NCBI GenBank assembly: GCA_050084985.1
Contig: JBITNC010000001.1
Coordinates: 210,242,001 to 210,306,000, forward strand
DNA from: Nageia nagi
Lineage: Eukaryota > Pinophyta
DNA length: 64,000 bases
Direction of reading: 5' to 3'
Below, in pieces: positions 34,082 through 46,499 of the stretch. Position 1 is the first letter of the stretch; every line of letters starts with the position of its first letter. The translations under genes and the position numbers were made by a program. The notes below the pieces were generated by a model. It worked only from the letters and a program-made list of their open reading frames with translations, did not search any database and had not been told where the DNA came from.

Positions 34082-35510
34082 ATAAACTATAAATCTTAGG
34101 CATACTCATAATTGAACTATTTTAGGTAAATTAAAATAATATTAATTACTTACTCCATTATCTAACAAACTTTGCAACTTCTCCAACCCCTCCTAGTTAT
34201 GAAATTGCAATATTGCATCTAATGGTAGACAATTAATCTTTCCACCTATAAAAAATAATTAAATATATATTTAAATGTTAAATATTATAAATATATAATA
34301 TTTAATTTTAATATATTAAAAAAATAGTAAAAATACTCACAAATTGGGCTTCAATTCCACTTATACTTGCGCTTCTTTTCCTTTACAACTTATATTTACT
34401 TAATGATTTGAAGACGGAGTAGGATGATTTCTCTTATGATGATTCTTCATAGATGTTCCTATTTTTGCACAATTCATTTTAAAGTACTCTCCTCACTATA
34501 TCCTTATATACACCCTTGTCAAGTTTAGAATTTCTTTTGATGATGGAATGTTTCTTAGGTGGAACTTTAATGATCTCTATTTGGTATTTGTCCCTTTTCC
34601 TCATGAGGCTCACTCCCATATATCTAATCACCCATTTTTCACTCCATTTATCACTAAACTCACTTTGAAGGTGAATGAGTATTCTATTTTTGTTACAAAT
34701 ACACAATAATGAAAAATTAGTTTCTTTTTTTTTTGGAATATAAGTTTTTGAAGGTGAAACACTATTAGTAATAAACTATAATTAAATTTACATACCCTAC
34801 TCATTTTTTTTTTCTCCATGGAAGGTACAATGTATGCTAAAATGATCTATAAGTGATGTTCCTATGTGTTTCACCAAATAGGTTCCCTAAATAATAACCA
34901 TTTGAAATATTAGTAAACTAATAGAGTCTAAAACTATATATAAAGGTGTATTTTTTAAGAGCATCAACTTTTACTGACCTCATACATATATACCTCACCA
35001 TCATTTTTCACTTTAATTTTAATTCCTTATAATACCATGCATGTGATGTTTCATGAAGATTGATTAAATGCCACTACAATTTTAATACTGATCATATCAC
35101 CTTTACCAAGATATACATTCATAGTGCAACATTAATAAAATAATAAACATGATATTTTTTTTCAATAATTTATTGTAAATTAATAATTAAAATTATAAAA
35201 CCAACATGTTTAGACCCCTTGTTGGGATGTCCTCATTAACAACACCATCATCAACACCATCAATAGTTTGTTCTATTTTTCTTTATACATCATTTGGAAA
35301 AGAACCTTATTCCTTCAACCAAATATTTGGTAAAGTCTTCTAGCTGTAAAAAGTTAAAAAAATGATATTTGTCTTATGAAATAAGTATTATCAAAGAAAA
35401 TACATTGATATTACATTAATAATTTAACACATATTGATACTTACCCACTTAGATTTCTCATCTTCATCATTTTGTCTTTTATTTCCTTTTTTAGACCCCA
35501 TCTAGCATTA
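33850..35510 (-). other. Unassigned minus-strand coding relic
   Basis: Several minus-strand stretches look protein-like: an upstream Lys-rich start (MGSKKGNKRQNDEDEKSKW near 35500), then KMSRVCKFNYSLLLIVF and IHLQSEFSDKWSEKWVIRYM near 34600-34800, then an acidic tail (DDIGDYNYDGYDDDNEIKE) near 33900. Similar acidic segments appear near 46570-46670. A second ORF of an En/Spm-type transposon is possible, but I do not recognise a domain. A (TA)n(TG)n run sits inside at 34041-34083. Confidence 0.3.
34041..34083. repeat. (TA)n(TG)n microsatellite
   Basis: Compound dinucleotide run of TATATA followed by TGTGTG, about 43 bp. Confidence 0.95.
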
Positions 35511-37430
35511 CAATATTTGTTCACCATGATGATGGCTATTAAAAAATAAATAAAAAATATATGTGAGTACATGCTTTTATTATAAGAGATATATCACAAC
35601 CAAAAAAATAAGAGATCACAAGATATGCATAGAATGGGTATTATTTTAATATCCTCAAGTATTTTCAAAATTGTAATTGATTAGTTTTAGACCAGATTCA
35701 ATAACATTTACAAGTGTTCTACCTATATGTGTGTAACATAACTCAAACTTTTACCATATAAAACCCCTAAATTTAAGATCTTTTTTTCTTTTATGTGTTG
35801 TTCTATTCAGTTCACTAGGTTTACTATTTAGGGACATATATATCACATGGTTTACATATTGATACCTTATCAAATTTATTTAGTATTCATCCTTTTCTTG
35901 TAATTATGAGGGTACATTCACTAGGTATTTTTCTTGCAAGTGAATACTCTTGATGATCATGCCTTGGTTTTATTTAGACTTATTTACCATTTCCTTGAGC
36001 ATGAGAGGGTGTATTTATTATGTTGTAAAGGTTTATTAGATTAAGGGAAAATCAATTTTCAAGAAATCTTAATATTTAGATCCCATAACAATTCCAAGCA
36101 TCCCAAATTATTTCTTGTAATATCTCAAAACTATTCCATTTCTCCCCATTTGATCCCATTTATTTCCAAAGGGTCCCTAACATTTCCCACATGGTCCTAA
36201 ATTTAAATTTGTGTCCATATGAGTAATTTGGGATCTTTTTAAAATATTTAGGATGATAGTGGATTTATTTATGGTTCTTATTTCTTGTCTATCCCTTAGA
36301 CCATTTTATAAGAAATTGAATAATATTTATGTGATCCTTATATATTTTCACAATCTCTTAATTTTTAATAAGCTATAAATTTCATTAATGTATCATGTAA
36401 ACCATAAACTCATTAGATCACAAGGTTAATAATTCATTCAATAAGTAATAATTTTTTACTTTATTCAACTAAAACATCTCATATATTCCACACATACAAT
36501 ACATGAAACCACCTCTCTTACACAAGTTAGTTCAAAGAATAAAATGGTCTATAGTAAAATTTAGAAGCATATCCCTAAAAAGTGTCATTAGTACATGGAA
36601 AATCTTCTATGTTTTTGTCTTGAAGTTTCTACAAATACTATACTATCAACTTTTTACAAAGTAATAAAGAAGGGTAACCTTGATTATTTAACAAGGGTCC
36701 CTTTTTACAAGTTTTACATAATATATTACATACTAGATATTTCAATCTTAATCTAATACATTATCATACTCTTGATGAAGAGTTTATGTCTTCAACTTTG
36801 CTCTTCTTTCCAAGGATCAAGGAGATAGGATATAGTACTAGGAAGAGAGGTTTGAAGATCAAGACAACCCCACTTTTATATTTTACCATGATGGAAATGA
36901 TTTATGACCTTTTATTTCTTTAGAATTAGTATACATACCTCAGGAGGTTTTAGATCCTTTCTAGGACTACCTCCTTTCCTTGGTCACATGGTAAGTTCAA
37001 ATCAACACATATGCATCCTTTTCATAATTACTTCATGTTATATGTTCTTGATATTTAATTTCCAATATATTGAATAATTCATAAAACTTATTTCATCAAA
37101 TAAATATTTCATTATACAAGTTCTAATAACTCTTGTATACCCTTTTAATCAAGATTGATATGAAAGCTAAAGATGCATCATATTCAAGAATTATTTGTAT
37201 TTTGATTGTACAATCTTACTATCGATCTTAGTTGTCACATAAATTCTATTTAAACTTGGAAATTAATCATATTCATAGTCCTCAATGCAAACCACAATTT
37301 TATTAGTGTATAATGTTTGGTATTTATAAAGGAATTTGAAGAAATGAGTTTCTCCTCAAATTTTACCATCTATCATGTTTATTTCAGATGTAATAGAGGT
37401 ATTACATTAGAAATCATAATTCTAAAGATA
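35511..37430. other. AT-rich stretch without recognised features
   Basis: I see no gene, LTR pair or tandem repeat here. TGTAATATCTCAAAAC near 36113 resembles the TGTAACATCCCAAAAT start of the solo LTR candidate at 40192 and may begin an old LTR, but no matching end is visible. Confidence 0.4.
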
Positions 37431-37969
37431 TATAATGAATTTTCAACAATTAGTTTTGTTATAATCATTTTGAATTCTAAGTAATATGCTAAAGATTTTA
37501 TAACTTATACCAAGCATAGTCAAACAAGTGTAAAAAGAGGTGTAGAGAGTTTTCTAATGAAAGACTAAGAGGAACACAAGAATAGAGCCAAAATTTGAAA
37601 AAAATTTCAAATATTTTTCTATCATATGACATGAAGGAGGTATGGTAATACATCATAGAGTAGTTAAAAATGGTTTTTCATCAAATATTGTGATTGTAAT
37701 TAGTCATGTGGAATACATAAGGCTTGGAAATCATTTGATAATGTGCATGAGGTGAGCATGATTTTATGGATTGCATTAATATAAATATATGCAAGTAATA
37801 GGCATTTTAAAAGGGTGTAAAGCTAAGGAGGAATAATAATATTTGAATCCTTTACCAACCTCTCTCTAGCACTTGCTTTCATGGGAGCTCAAGAAGGAAG
37901 TATGGAAATTCAACAAGAGTAGTTGAGAATGATTTTTCATTAAATGGTGTAGCCATGGTTTCCTCAAAA

Positions 37970-38033
<64 letters not shown>

Positions 38034-38602
38034 ATGAATAATATTTAACCATATATATCATATAATGAATTTTCAACAATTAGTTTTGTTATAATCATTT
38101 TGAATTCTAAGTAATATGCTAAAGATTTTATAACTTATACCAAGCATAGTCAAACAAGTGTAAAAAGAGGTGTAGAGAGTTTTCTAATGAAAGACTAAGA
38201 GGAACACAAGAATAGAGCCAAAATTTGAAAAACATTTCAAATATTTTTCTATCATATGACATGAAGGAGGTATGGTAATACATCATAGAGTAGTTAAAAA
38301 TGGTTTTTCATCAAATATTGTGATTGTAATTAGTCATGTGGAATACATAAGGCTTGGAAATCATTTGATAATGTGCATGAGGTGAGCATGATTTTATGGA
38401 TTGCATTAATATAAATATATGCAAGTAATAGGCATTTTAAAAGGGTGTAAAGCTAAGGAGGAATAATAATATTTGAATCCTTTACCAACCTCTCTCTAGC
38501 ACTTGCTTTCATGGGAGCTCAAGAAGGAAGTATGGAAATTCAACAAGAGTAGTTGAGAATGATTTTTCATTAAATGGTGTAGCCATGGTTTCCTCAAAAA
38601 TC

Positions 38603-38652
<50 letters not shown>

Positions 38653-38682
38653 TATGAATAATATTTAACCATATATATCATA
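37431..38682. repeat. 630-bp tandem duplication with PPR relic
   Basis: Unit 1 (37431-38060) and unit 2 (38061-38682) are the same over nearly their whole length. I see a single substitution outside the AT run (TTGAAAAAAATTTC versus TTGAAAAACATTTC) plus different lengths of the (TA)n tract at each end. Each unit carries a degraded PPR piece (GGMVIHHRVVKNGFSSNIVI, later MGAQEGSMEIQQE) and about 170 bp of unrelated 5' sequence. The near identity makes this the youngest event in the window, or an assembly artefact at the AT tract. Confidence 0.93.
37970..38032. repeat. (TA)n tract
   Basis: About 60 bp of almost pure AT dinucleotide at the end of duplication unit 1; unit 2 has a shorter, interrupted version at about 38602-38652. 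Confidence 0.95.
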
Positions 38683-38699
38683 CATATAGCTTTATGGAC

Positions 38700-39480
38700 T
38701 AAAAACATGATAGGACTCGCACATAATGGATTATCAAAAAGCATGCTGTGCAACTCTAGTTAATGATTCCAAACTCTGCAATGTTTATAAATATTTTTTT
38801 GGTGTCTACCACTATATGAGATAACAGCATTGGGATCCATCCAAGATTATTTGAAAATTATTTTCTCAATGAATCTTGCAAAATGTTAGGAGCACACAAG
38901 GCTTGGAGATCATTTGATGCATGATACATATAGGTTTATGGGGTACAGTGATAGTAGGATATGCTAAAAATGGATTTTTTAATAGGGTGCAGCACTTATG
39001 AGTAAGGCCAAATTTTAAAACATTTGCAAGCATTATTTCAACATGTACCAATATGAAGGTTCTTTAGTAGATATTGAAATTCATCAAAGAGTAATAGAAA
39101 ATGGTTTCTTGTCAAATATTATGGTTATGAGTGCCTAATAATACAAAGCTAAAAAATTATATGATATAATATGTAAAGAATACATAGGGCTTGGGTATTA
39201 TTACAAAATAATAAGCTTCATGGTATGCAGTGGTGACATGGTATACACTAAACACATTATCTAAAAGGGGTGTAGTATTAAAACTCAATACCAAACTCTA
39301 CAATCTTCGTCATCATAATTCTAGCGTGAGCCATCAAGAGAGTGTATGAAGAGGATAAGGAGGTACATTAAAAATTATTTGAAACCAAATAAGCTTTACA
39401 TCAAATAATGTGGTTATGAGTAGTTATATAGCCAAATATGCAAAATGTGGGAGAACACACTAGGTCTAAGGAACTTTACA
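38700..39480 (+). pseudogene. PPR relic, heavily decayed
   Basis: PPR text can be followed only in short pieces: VIVGYAKNGFF, VRPNFKTFASIISTCTNM, SLVDIEIHQRVIENGFLSNI, then near 39420 AKYAKCGRTH. Stops and shifts every 10-20 codons. It is clearly the same sequence family as the copies at 40.8-44.5 kb, but older. Confidence 0.6.
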
Positions 39481-39489
39481 TAAAGGAAA

Positions 39490-40191
39490 TGATGGATTAA
39501 GGATTGAAAAGTTCTCATTTCTCATACAAATGAAGAAAGGTATTATCATAAATTAATCTCTATCATACCAAACCAATAAAGGTATTCAAGTTGAACCTTT
39601 TTATAGAATTTGAAGTACATGATCCCCTCCAACAAGACAAGAATATAAACAATTCATATGCCATTTCTCTAATAAAGTAATATTATGTCTATTAATAAAC
39701 ATTAATAGTTGAATTAAAATTTATCCTCATATATATCTATTCATAAAATTTATTTTGTTAAACAAGCACTTATTTCTTAAAGCATACCTAGCAATATCAA
39801 GAATACCTTATCTTAGATAGAAATTATTACAAAATCAAAAGAAAAAAAAGCATCTAGATTTGAGAGAGGACTTCTTTTCTCTATGTACTTCAAAAACCCA
39901 AAGTTGAGAATATCAAGAATGAAATGATATCAAATGATTTTTCTAATGTTCCACCCCTCTTATTTATAGCTAAGGAGGTTCAAGTATGTCCAAATGAACC
40001 TCCACTCATCCCTTTAATATTTTTTTTATGGTAGGTCTTACTAAAATTGTTAATGATTGTAATGGTATTAAATAGTTTGGGCCTCCTTTATATTAACTAA
40101 CAAAATAATGGAAAATATTGTACATACCTAACACAAGGAAACAAAATAAGAAGGGCCATAACTCCATTATTTTCATAAATGATTAATACCT
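39490..40191. other. Non-coding stretch beside LTR candidate
   Basis: No gene seen. On the minus strand CTATAAATAAGAGGGG near 39955-39970 is a good TATA box of the kind found in LTR promoters, so this may be part of the same element as 40192-40775. Confidence 0.4.
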
Positions 40192-40775
40192 TGTAACATC
40201 CCAAAATGATATTTGTCCTTTCTAACAATTATTATTTTAATTTTTTCTTTAATTTAATAATGACTCTAAGTAAAAATTTGAATTCAAATAAATATTCCTT
40301 TCCCTCCATTTTTGAATTTAAACTTTGAAAATTCTCAATAGGAAGTTTATTAGAACTTTTACCTGCATTAGTTGCCTCATTTAGCAGGATAAATTATTAT
40401 CCACACACACTCAATCCATAAACACACATTCTTTTTTTAAAATTGATATTCATGACTATTATTATACCATACAACTATATGATCTATGATTTTAATTAAG
40501 GTTTGTTAGTGAATCAACATCAATCATGTCCTCACTCTTACCCTTCCATTCTTATCATGAATTCACCTTTGGATCCTTGGATCTTTGAACACTCTTTTCA
40601 TATCAAAGTAACATGTTGGTTATGTCATAAAATATTGAAACCAACATCAACTCAACAAAACTAATACATATTTTCACTTAAAATTTATCATCATATAGAA
40701 ATAATATAAATATGGTTTCATTCAAATCCTTGATGGTGCTTGAGGTCAAATAGTGCCATTGGATGGGTCATTACA
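40192..40775. repeat. Solo LTR candidate
   Basis: The stretch starts TGTAACATCCC and ends GGGTCATTACA, terminal inverted text typical of gypsy LTRs, 584 bp apart. PPR sequence (CATLxALE-like) begins immediately after it. No target duplication is visible (ATACCT on the left, ATGTG on the right), so it may be one end of a larger element. Confidence 0.45.
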
Positions 40776-43610
40776 ATGTGCAACTTTATAGCTTTAGAAT
40801 TATAAATACCCTAATATACATGTATGAAAAATATGGAAGCATCGATAAGGTACATAAATTATTTGATAAGATGAAAAAATGCAAAGATAATTTCATGGAC
40901 TACAATGAAGGCAAGGTATGCATAAAATATATACATTGAAAGGGCCCATGAATTGTTTATCAAAATACCTCATCCAAATGCTGTCTCATATAATTATCAA
41001 ATGCAAAGCCAAAATTTGTAACTATTTCCAACATTATTACCTTGGGAGCTTTAGAAATCGGCATAAACATTCATCAATAAGTAAATAAAAATTATTTTGC
41101 ATTTAATATTTTGGTTATAAGTACCTTGATTGACAAGTATGAAAAATGAAGATATAATTTCATAAAATGGAATTATTGGAGGATATGCCTTTCATGGATA
41201 CAAAAAGGATTCCCTTGAACTACTTAATTTGTTTAAGTACTTGGGAACCAACCTTGACAACATAACCTTTGCATGTGTTCTACTCGCAAACAACTATGAA
41301 GGTCTAGTGGATAAGGAATATAAATACTTTAGTAGTATGAGTGAATCTTATTGCATAATTAGAGCCTATGAATTTTTTTATCAAAATGCCTCATCCAAAT
41401 GTAATCTCATAGATTGAAATAAAATTATATATACATAAAATATATTTTTTGAAAAGGCTCTAGAGACTTCTAAGTAGATGCAATTATCAGTTGCAAATCT
41501 AATCTCTATAACCTTTACTAGCATTCTTCCAACATGTGGCACCATATAAGCTCTAGTATAAGGTATGGAAATCCATTAAAGAGTAGTTAAAAATTATTTT
41601 TTATTGAATGTTGTGGTTGTAAATGCATTTATAGGCATGTATATAAAATATGAAAGAATACAAAAGGCCAAGGAATTTTTTAACAAGATGCATGATACAA
41701 ACATATTTTTAAGAAATGTAATGATCATAGGATATATGTGAAATATATTTTATAGAAATTCTTTAAATACTTTTAAGAAGATATAATTATCAAATGTAAA
41801 GCCAAACTTTGCAAATATTTCCAACATTCTTCTAGAATGTGCCACCATGGGAGATTTAGACAAAGGTATGGACATCCATCAATGAGTAAATGAAAATGGT
41901 TATGCATTGAATATTATGGTTGTGACTTCCCTGATAGACATGTATGAAAAATGTAGATATAATTTCATGGAATGGAATGATTGGAGGATATGCAATTCAT
42001 GGCTACAAAGTGGTTCCCTTGAACTCCTTGATTCATGAAGTACTTGAGAACCAATCTTGAAAAAATAACCTTTCCTTATATTTTAGATACAACCATGAAG
42101 GTTTATGGATGAGGGTTATAAATACTCTAGTAGTATGAGTGAATCTTATTACATAATTTAGGACCATGAATTATTTTTCAAAATGCCTCATCCAAATGCA
42201 ATATTATGGACTATAATGATCATTGTATATGCACAAAATTTATTTTCTAAAAAGGCTCTAGAGAATTCTAAGTAGATGCAATTTTTAGGTGCAAAGCCAA
42301 ACTTTGCAACCTTTGCTAGCATTCTCCTAGCATGTGCCACCATGGGAGCTCTAGAAAAAGGTATGGGCATCCATCAAAGAGTAGCTAAAATTGGTTTTTT
42401 TATTAAATGTTGTAGTTGTGAATTCCCTAATAGATATGTATGTAAAATATAGAATAATACATAAGGCTTAAGAAGTTTTTAACATGATGCATGATGTATA
42501 GATAGTTTCATGCTCTACAATGATGGCATGATATGAAAAAAATGGGTACATTAAATGGCATATAATTTTTTTTATTAAAATACTTCATGCATATGTAGTC
42601 TCATGGACTATAATGATCATTGGATATGAAAATAATGGGTTTTATTGAAAGGAATCTAGAGACTTCTAATAAGTTGCAATTGTCAAGTGTAAAGCCAAAC
42701 TCTACAACCTTTGCCAATATTCTCCCATCATGTGCCACCATGGGAGCTCTAGCAGAAGATATGGGTATACATCAAAGAGTAGTTAAAAATGGTTTTATAT
42801 TTAATATCATCATTGTGTATACCCTGATATACATGTATGAAAAATGTGGAAGCATAGATAAGGTAATCAAATTATTTAATAATATACATAATGCATGGAT
42901 AATTTTATGGACTACAATGATATCAAGATATGAACAAAATGGATACATTGAAAGGGACTATGAATTTTTTTTATCAAAAAACCTCATCCAAATGTAATAT
43001 TATGGATAATAATTATCATTGGATATACACATAATGGGTTTTCATGAAAAGGCTCTAGAGACTTCTAAACAAATGCAATTGTTAGGTGTGAAGCCAAACT
43101 TTACAACCTTTGATAGCATTATCCTAGCATGTATCACCATGGAAGCTCTAGTAGAAGGTATGGACATCCATGAAAGAGTAGTTAAAATAGTTTTACATCA
43201 AATGTAATAATTATGAATTCCATCATATACATGTATGCAAAATATGGAAGAACATAGAAGGTACACAAATTATTTGATAAGATGCATGATGCATATATAA
43301 TTTCATGCACTATAATGATCACAAGATATGCATAAGTTGAGTTTTCTAAAAAGTCCCTAGATACTTTTAGTTAGATGAAATTATCAGTTGTAAAACCAAA
43401 CTCTACAACCTTTGCTAATATTCTTATGATATGTGCCACCATGAGAGCTCTAGAATATGGTATGGAAATCCATTAAAAAGTAGTTGAAAATGATTTTGTA
43501 TCAAATGTTATGGTTATGAGTGCCCTAATCAATATTTATGCAAAATGTGGAATCATATAGAAGGTATGTGAATTATTTGATAAGATGTATGATGTAGACA
43601 CAATTTCATG
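40776..43610 (+). pseudogene. PPR pseudogene array
   Basis: About 2.8 kb of successive decayed PPR repeats. The best-preserved part is 42620-42997: LSSVKPNSTTFANILPSCAT, MGALAEDMGIHQRVVKNGF, LIYMYEKCGSIDKVIKLFNN, MISRYEQNGYIERDYEFF. Another open part is 43019-43207 (FHEKALETSKQMQLLGVKPN, MEALVEGMDIHERVVK). Between them, pieces of the C-terminal E region (DLFKYLGTNLDNITFACVLL, KYFSSMSES at 41229) are joined directly to mid-protein repeats, and the same joins recur near 42000. The order shows repeated unequal exchange, not one gene. Functional relatives bind organellar RNA. Confidence 0.85.
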
Positions 43611-44246
43611 TTGTAGCCTATAAATTATGCAAAATACAAATATACATAATAAATAAATAGATATATACATTATATCAGATACACCAATTATACATGAAAC
43701 ACATGAACCTAATATGAAGTGTATGTAAAATCCTTAAAAGTAAATAATAATGAATCTCTTAAGGATTAGGATTAGATCCATGGTGAGCTCATAGTGGATC
43801 TTTAGTACATGAATTAATAACTCGACCACCAAAATATGGAACCCTTGATCTAGAAGACACATGCCATTAATAGTGTGGAATAAGTAGAATTATGATGTGC
43901 AACAAAGATAGAAAGTTTTAGAGATTAGAGTATAATAATTTCTCATAATAGATAGCATCAAAAGACACCATAGTTTGATGAATATTGTGGTAGTCAACCA
44001 CCTATTAGAGATCTTATCATATCAAAGAGTTTTGATCTATGGAGGTCAACCTATTCCACTCACATATATAGCCTACAAGGATATAGATGGCAATGAAGAT
44101 CAACCTCTATTAATAATATAATCATTATTACATTCAATATACTTTAAAATATGAACCATGATAAATGATATAACACTTAATATAATACACAAAATCATTT
44201 GTAATAATGTAATAAGTTATTTATAAAGTCTTTTTAGGTGTCTAAA
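43611..44246 (-). repeat. Solo LTR inserted in a PPR
   Basis: The PPR reading breaks at ISC after TTTCATG (CATG 43607-43610) and resumes at CATGGATTATAG (CATG 44247-44250), so 636 bp are inserted between short direct repeats. The right end TTTTTAGGTGTCTAAA resembles the LTR end at 49770-49789, and an inner stretch (TAGAGATTAGAGTATAA) is shared with 49458-49475. TTTATAAATAA on the minus strand near 44215 could be its TATA box. Confidence 0.65.
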
Positions 44247-44510
44247 CATGGATTATAGTGATTATAAGATATGCATAAGATGGATTTTCTAAAAGGCCCT
44301 AGAGACTGTTAGAAAGATACAATTGTCATGTGTAAAACCTAACTTTGTAAATGTTTTCATTATTATTATAGCATGTGCCACCATGGGAGCTCTATAATAT
44401 AGTATGGAAATACATAAAAGAGTAGTTTAAAATGGTTTTACATCAAATGTTATGGGTGTGAGTGACCTGATTGATGTGTATATAAAATATGAAAGAAAGG
44501 ATTGAGATTT
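44247..44510 (+). pseudogene. PPR fragment after solo LTR
   Basis: Continues the unit cut at 43610: KALETVRKIQLSCVKPNFVN, IIACATMGAL, YSMEIHKRVV, NGFTSNVMGVSDLIDVYIKY. Ends in unrelated sequence. Confidence 0.8.
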
Positions 44511-45189
44511 CAAGGCATGACCATAAAGGGTAATCCAAAACTCCTATAAATTGAGCTAGGATCCTCCAAGCATTGGAAAGTTTAATATAGCTAAGGAGTC
44601 TACAATAAAAGCTTGAAATCAATATAAAGTATCATTTGAGTCTAAGTAAGTACCATTTAACTACTTATGTGCATATGTTTGCATTATCTATTTAGACCTA
44701 AATTCTAGGTAGTATGTTGAGAAAATTGTCCATCCACCCCTATATTCTATGTATAATTTTGATAAATTTTTCCCTCCAAAAATCCTAAAATAAATACTTA
44801 AAAATAAAAATTCAAGACCATGGTGTTTAGCTCCAAGCTAATTGAAGAGTAAAAAATTATCCCCCTAGGTTGAAGACTTTCTCTCATCCCTCTCCCTAAA
44901 ATATTCATGTTGTAGCTCTCTATAGATTGAAAGTGATAGATAGGGTGGAGCCCTTTTTATTTTATTTTGATAACCAATTTAATATTATATCTAATGTTTT
45001 CATGAGTCATATATATTGTCAGGGTGGGAATTGGGTTTAGCATCAAGCATGTTTATTAGAATAAAAAATTTAAATTTTTTAATTTTATTATATTTAATTT
45101 TATTTACATTTAAAAATATAATTAAATTATATTTATTTCAATTTTATATTATATTTTACTAATATTAAAAATAATAATTATTTTATTTT
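44511..45189. other. Stretch without recognised features
   Basis: No gene or repeat seen. The right end is a TTTTATT-rich run that leads into the G-rich tract. Confidence 0.5.
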
Positions 45190-45965
45190 ATTAGTAATAT
45201 GATTAAGGTCAGGGTGGGGTTAGCATTAGATTATGGGTTAGGGTATGGGGTTAGGATACTAAGGGGTTAAGGTTAGAATATTAAGGGTTTAAGGTTAGGT
45301 ATGGGTTAGAATGTGGGGTGTGGGTTAGGGTATGTGATCAAGGGTGAAGGAGTTAAGGTTAAGGTTTTGGCTAGGGTACAAGGTTAGGGTTAGGGTGCAA
45401 GGTTAGGGTTAGGGTGTGGATTAGGGTGAAGGGTTTAGAGTGTGGGGTTAGGGTATTATAGGGTTGGGGTAATATTAAGGGTTAGGTTTAGGGTATTAAG
45501 GTTAAGGTGAAGGCATTAGGATGTGGGTTAGGGTATTAAGAGATTATGGTTAGGATGTTAAGGTTAAGGTATTTATTAGGGTATTAAGGGTTAGGGTTAG
45601 TATTAAGGTGTGGAGTCAAGGATGAATGGATTAGGGTGTGGGTTAGGGTGTTAGGATGTGAGGTTAGGGTGAAGGGGTTAAGGTGTGGCATTAAGGTGTG
45701 GGTGTGGGTTAGGGTGAAGTGGTTAGGATATGGGTTAGATTTAGGGTAGGGTTAGGCTATAAGGTTAATATTAGGGTTAGGGTATTAGGTTTAGGATTTG
45801 GGTTGGGATGAAGAGGGTATGGTGTGGGGTTAGGATATTAAAGGGTTAGCATTAGGATGTGGTTCAAGGTTTAAAGGTTAGGATGTGTGGTAGGGTGAAT
45901 GGATTAGGATGTGGATGTGGGTGTGGGGTTAGGGGTGAAGGGGTTATTATTAATATGTAGGTTAG
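45190..45965. repeat. G/T-rich degenerate TTAGGG-like tract
   Basis: About 780 bp in which GGGTTAGGGT-type words recur continuously with variable spacers (GTGTGG, GAAGG, ATTAA). The plus strand is almost free of C. The core unit is TTAGGG more than the plant telomere unit TTTAGGG, and no long perfect array exists. Frequent GGG runs could form G-quadruplexes. Confidence 0.85.
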
Positions 45966-46061
45966 GGTTTCATAGACTATAATGATTATATTTTACAAAA
46001 TTCATGGCTATAATAATGATAGAAATAAACTCTTTAATTTGATGAAGCACTTAGGAACCAA
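45966..46061 (+). pseudogene. PPR fragment beside G-rich tract
   Basis: Text reading IHGYNND, NKLFNLMKHLGTNL, the E-region motif seen at 1, 17520 and 41190, runs straight into TTAGGGTTAGGG. Tract and PPR piece are joined without a spacer. Confidence 0.75.
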
Positions 46062-46420
46062 TCTTAGGGTTAGGGTTTAGGGGTTATGATTTAGGGTTTA
46101 TGATTAAGGGTTCACCTTATTTAATTGAAACTTGATAGTTGCATTTATTTCATTCACCTTTGCTTCCAAGGAATCTTGATGATAAAAAAATATTTCTTAT
46201 ATTTATTTTATTTTATTTTATTTTATTATTATTAATATAAAAATTATTATTATTTTTTATTTAATTAATTAATTTATTAATACAAAAAATCATAAACCAT
46301 TAACCCTAAACCTTAAGTTAATATTTTTAACCCTATTTTTTTAAATTTTAATCATAAACCTTAACACCTAAAATCTTGCACCCTAGCATTTAAAACCCTA
46401 AACCCTAACCCTAACAAAAA
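46062..46420. repeat. Inverted telomere-like motifs
   Basis: At 46062-46115 the plus strand carries TTAGGGTTAGGGTTTAGGGG and relatives. At 46287-46418 the orientation is reversed (AACCCTAAACC, then AAACCCTAAACCCTAACCC). About 170 bp of AT-rich TTTTATTTTA repeats lie between. The pair could fold as a large hairpin. Confidence 0.7.
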
Positions 46421-46499
46421 AGTTTTAATATTTTACCTTAAAATCTTGATTTTATTTATATTTAGATAATATATGAATTTTAATATGACTAGTATATGA

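Noticed and set aside
40192-40775. A complete solo LTR with target duplication
   Set aside because: Ends look LTR-like, but no matching flanking repeat exists, so I list it only as a candidate.
42620-42997. A short functional PPR gene
   Set aside because: It is a 125-codon open island between frameshifted PPR debris, with no start context, no targeting peptide and no downstream domain.
45190-46420. A true telomere or chromosome end
   Set aside because: The units are irregular, mostly TTAGGG and not TTTAGGG, and PPR and transposon sequence continues on both sides.
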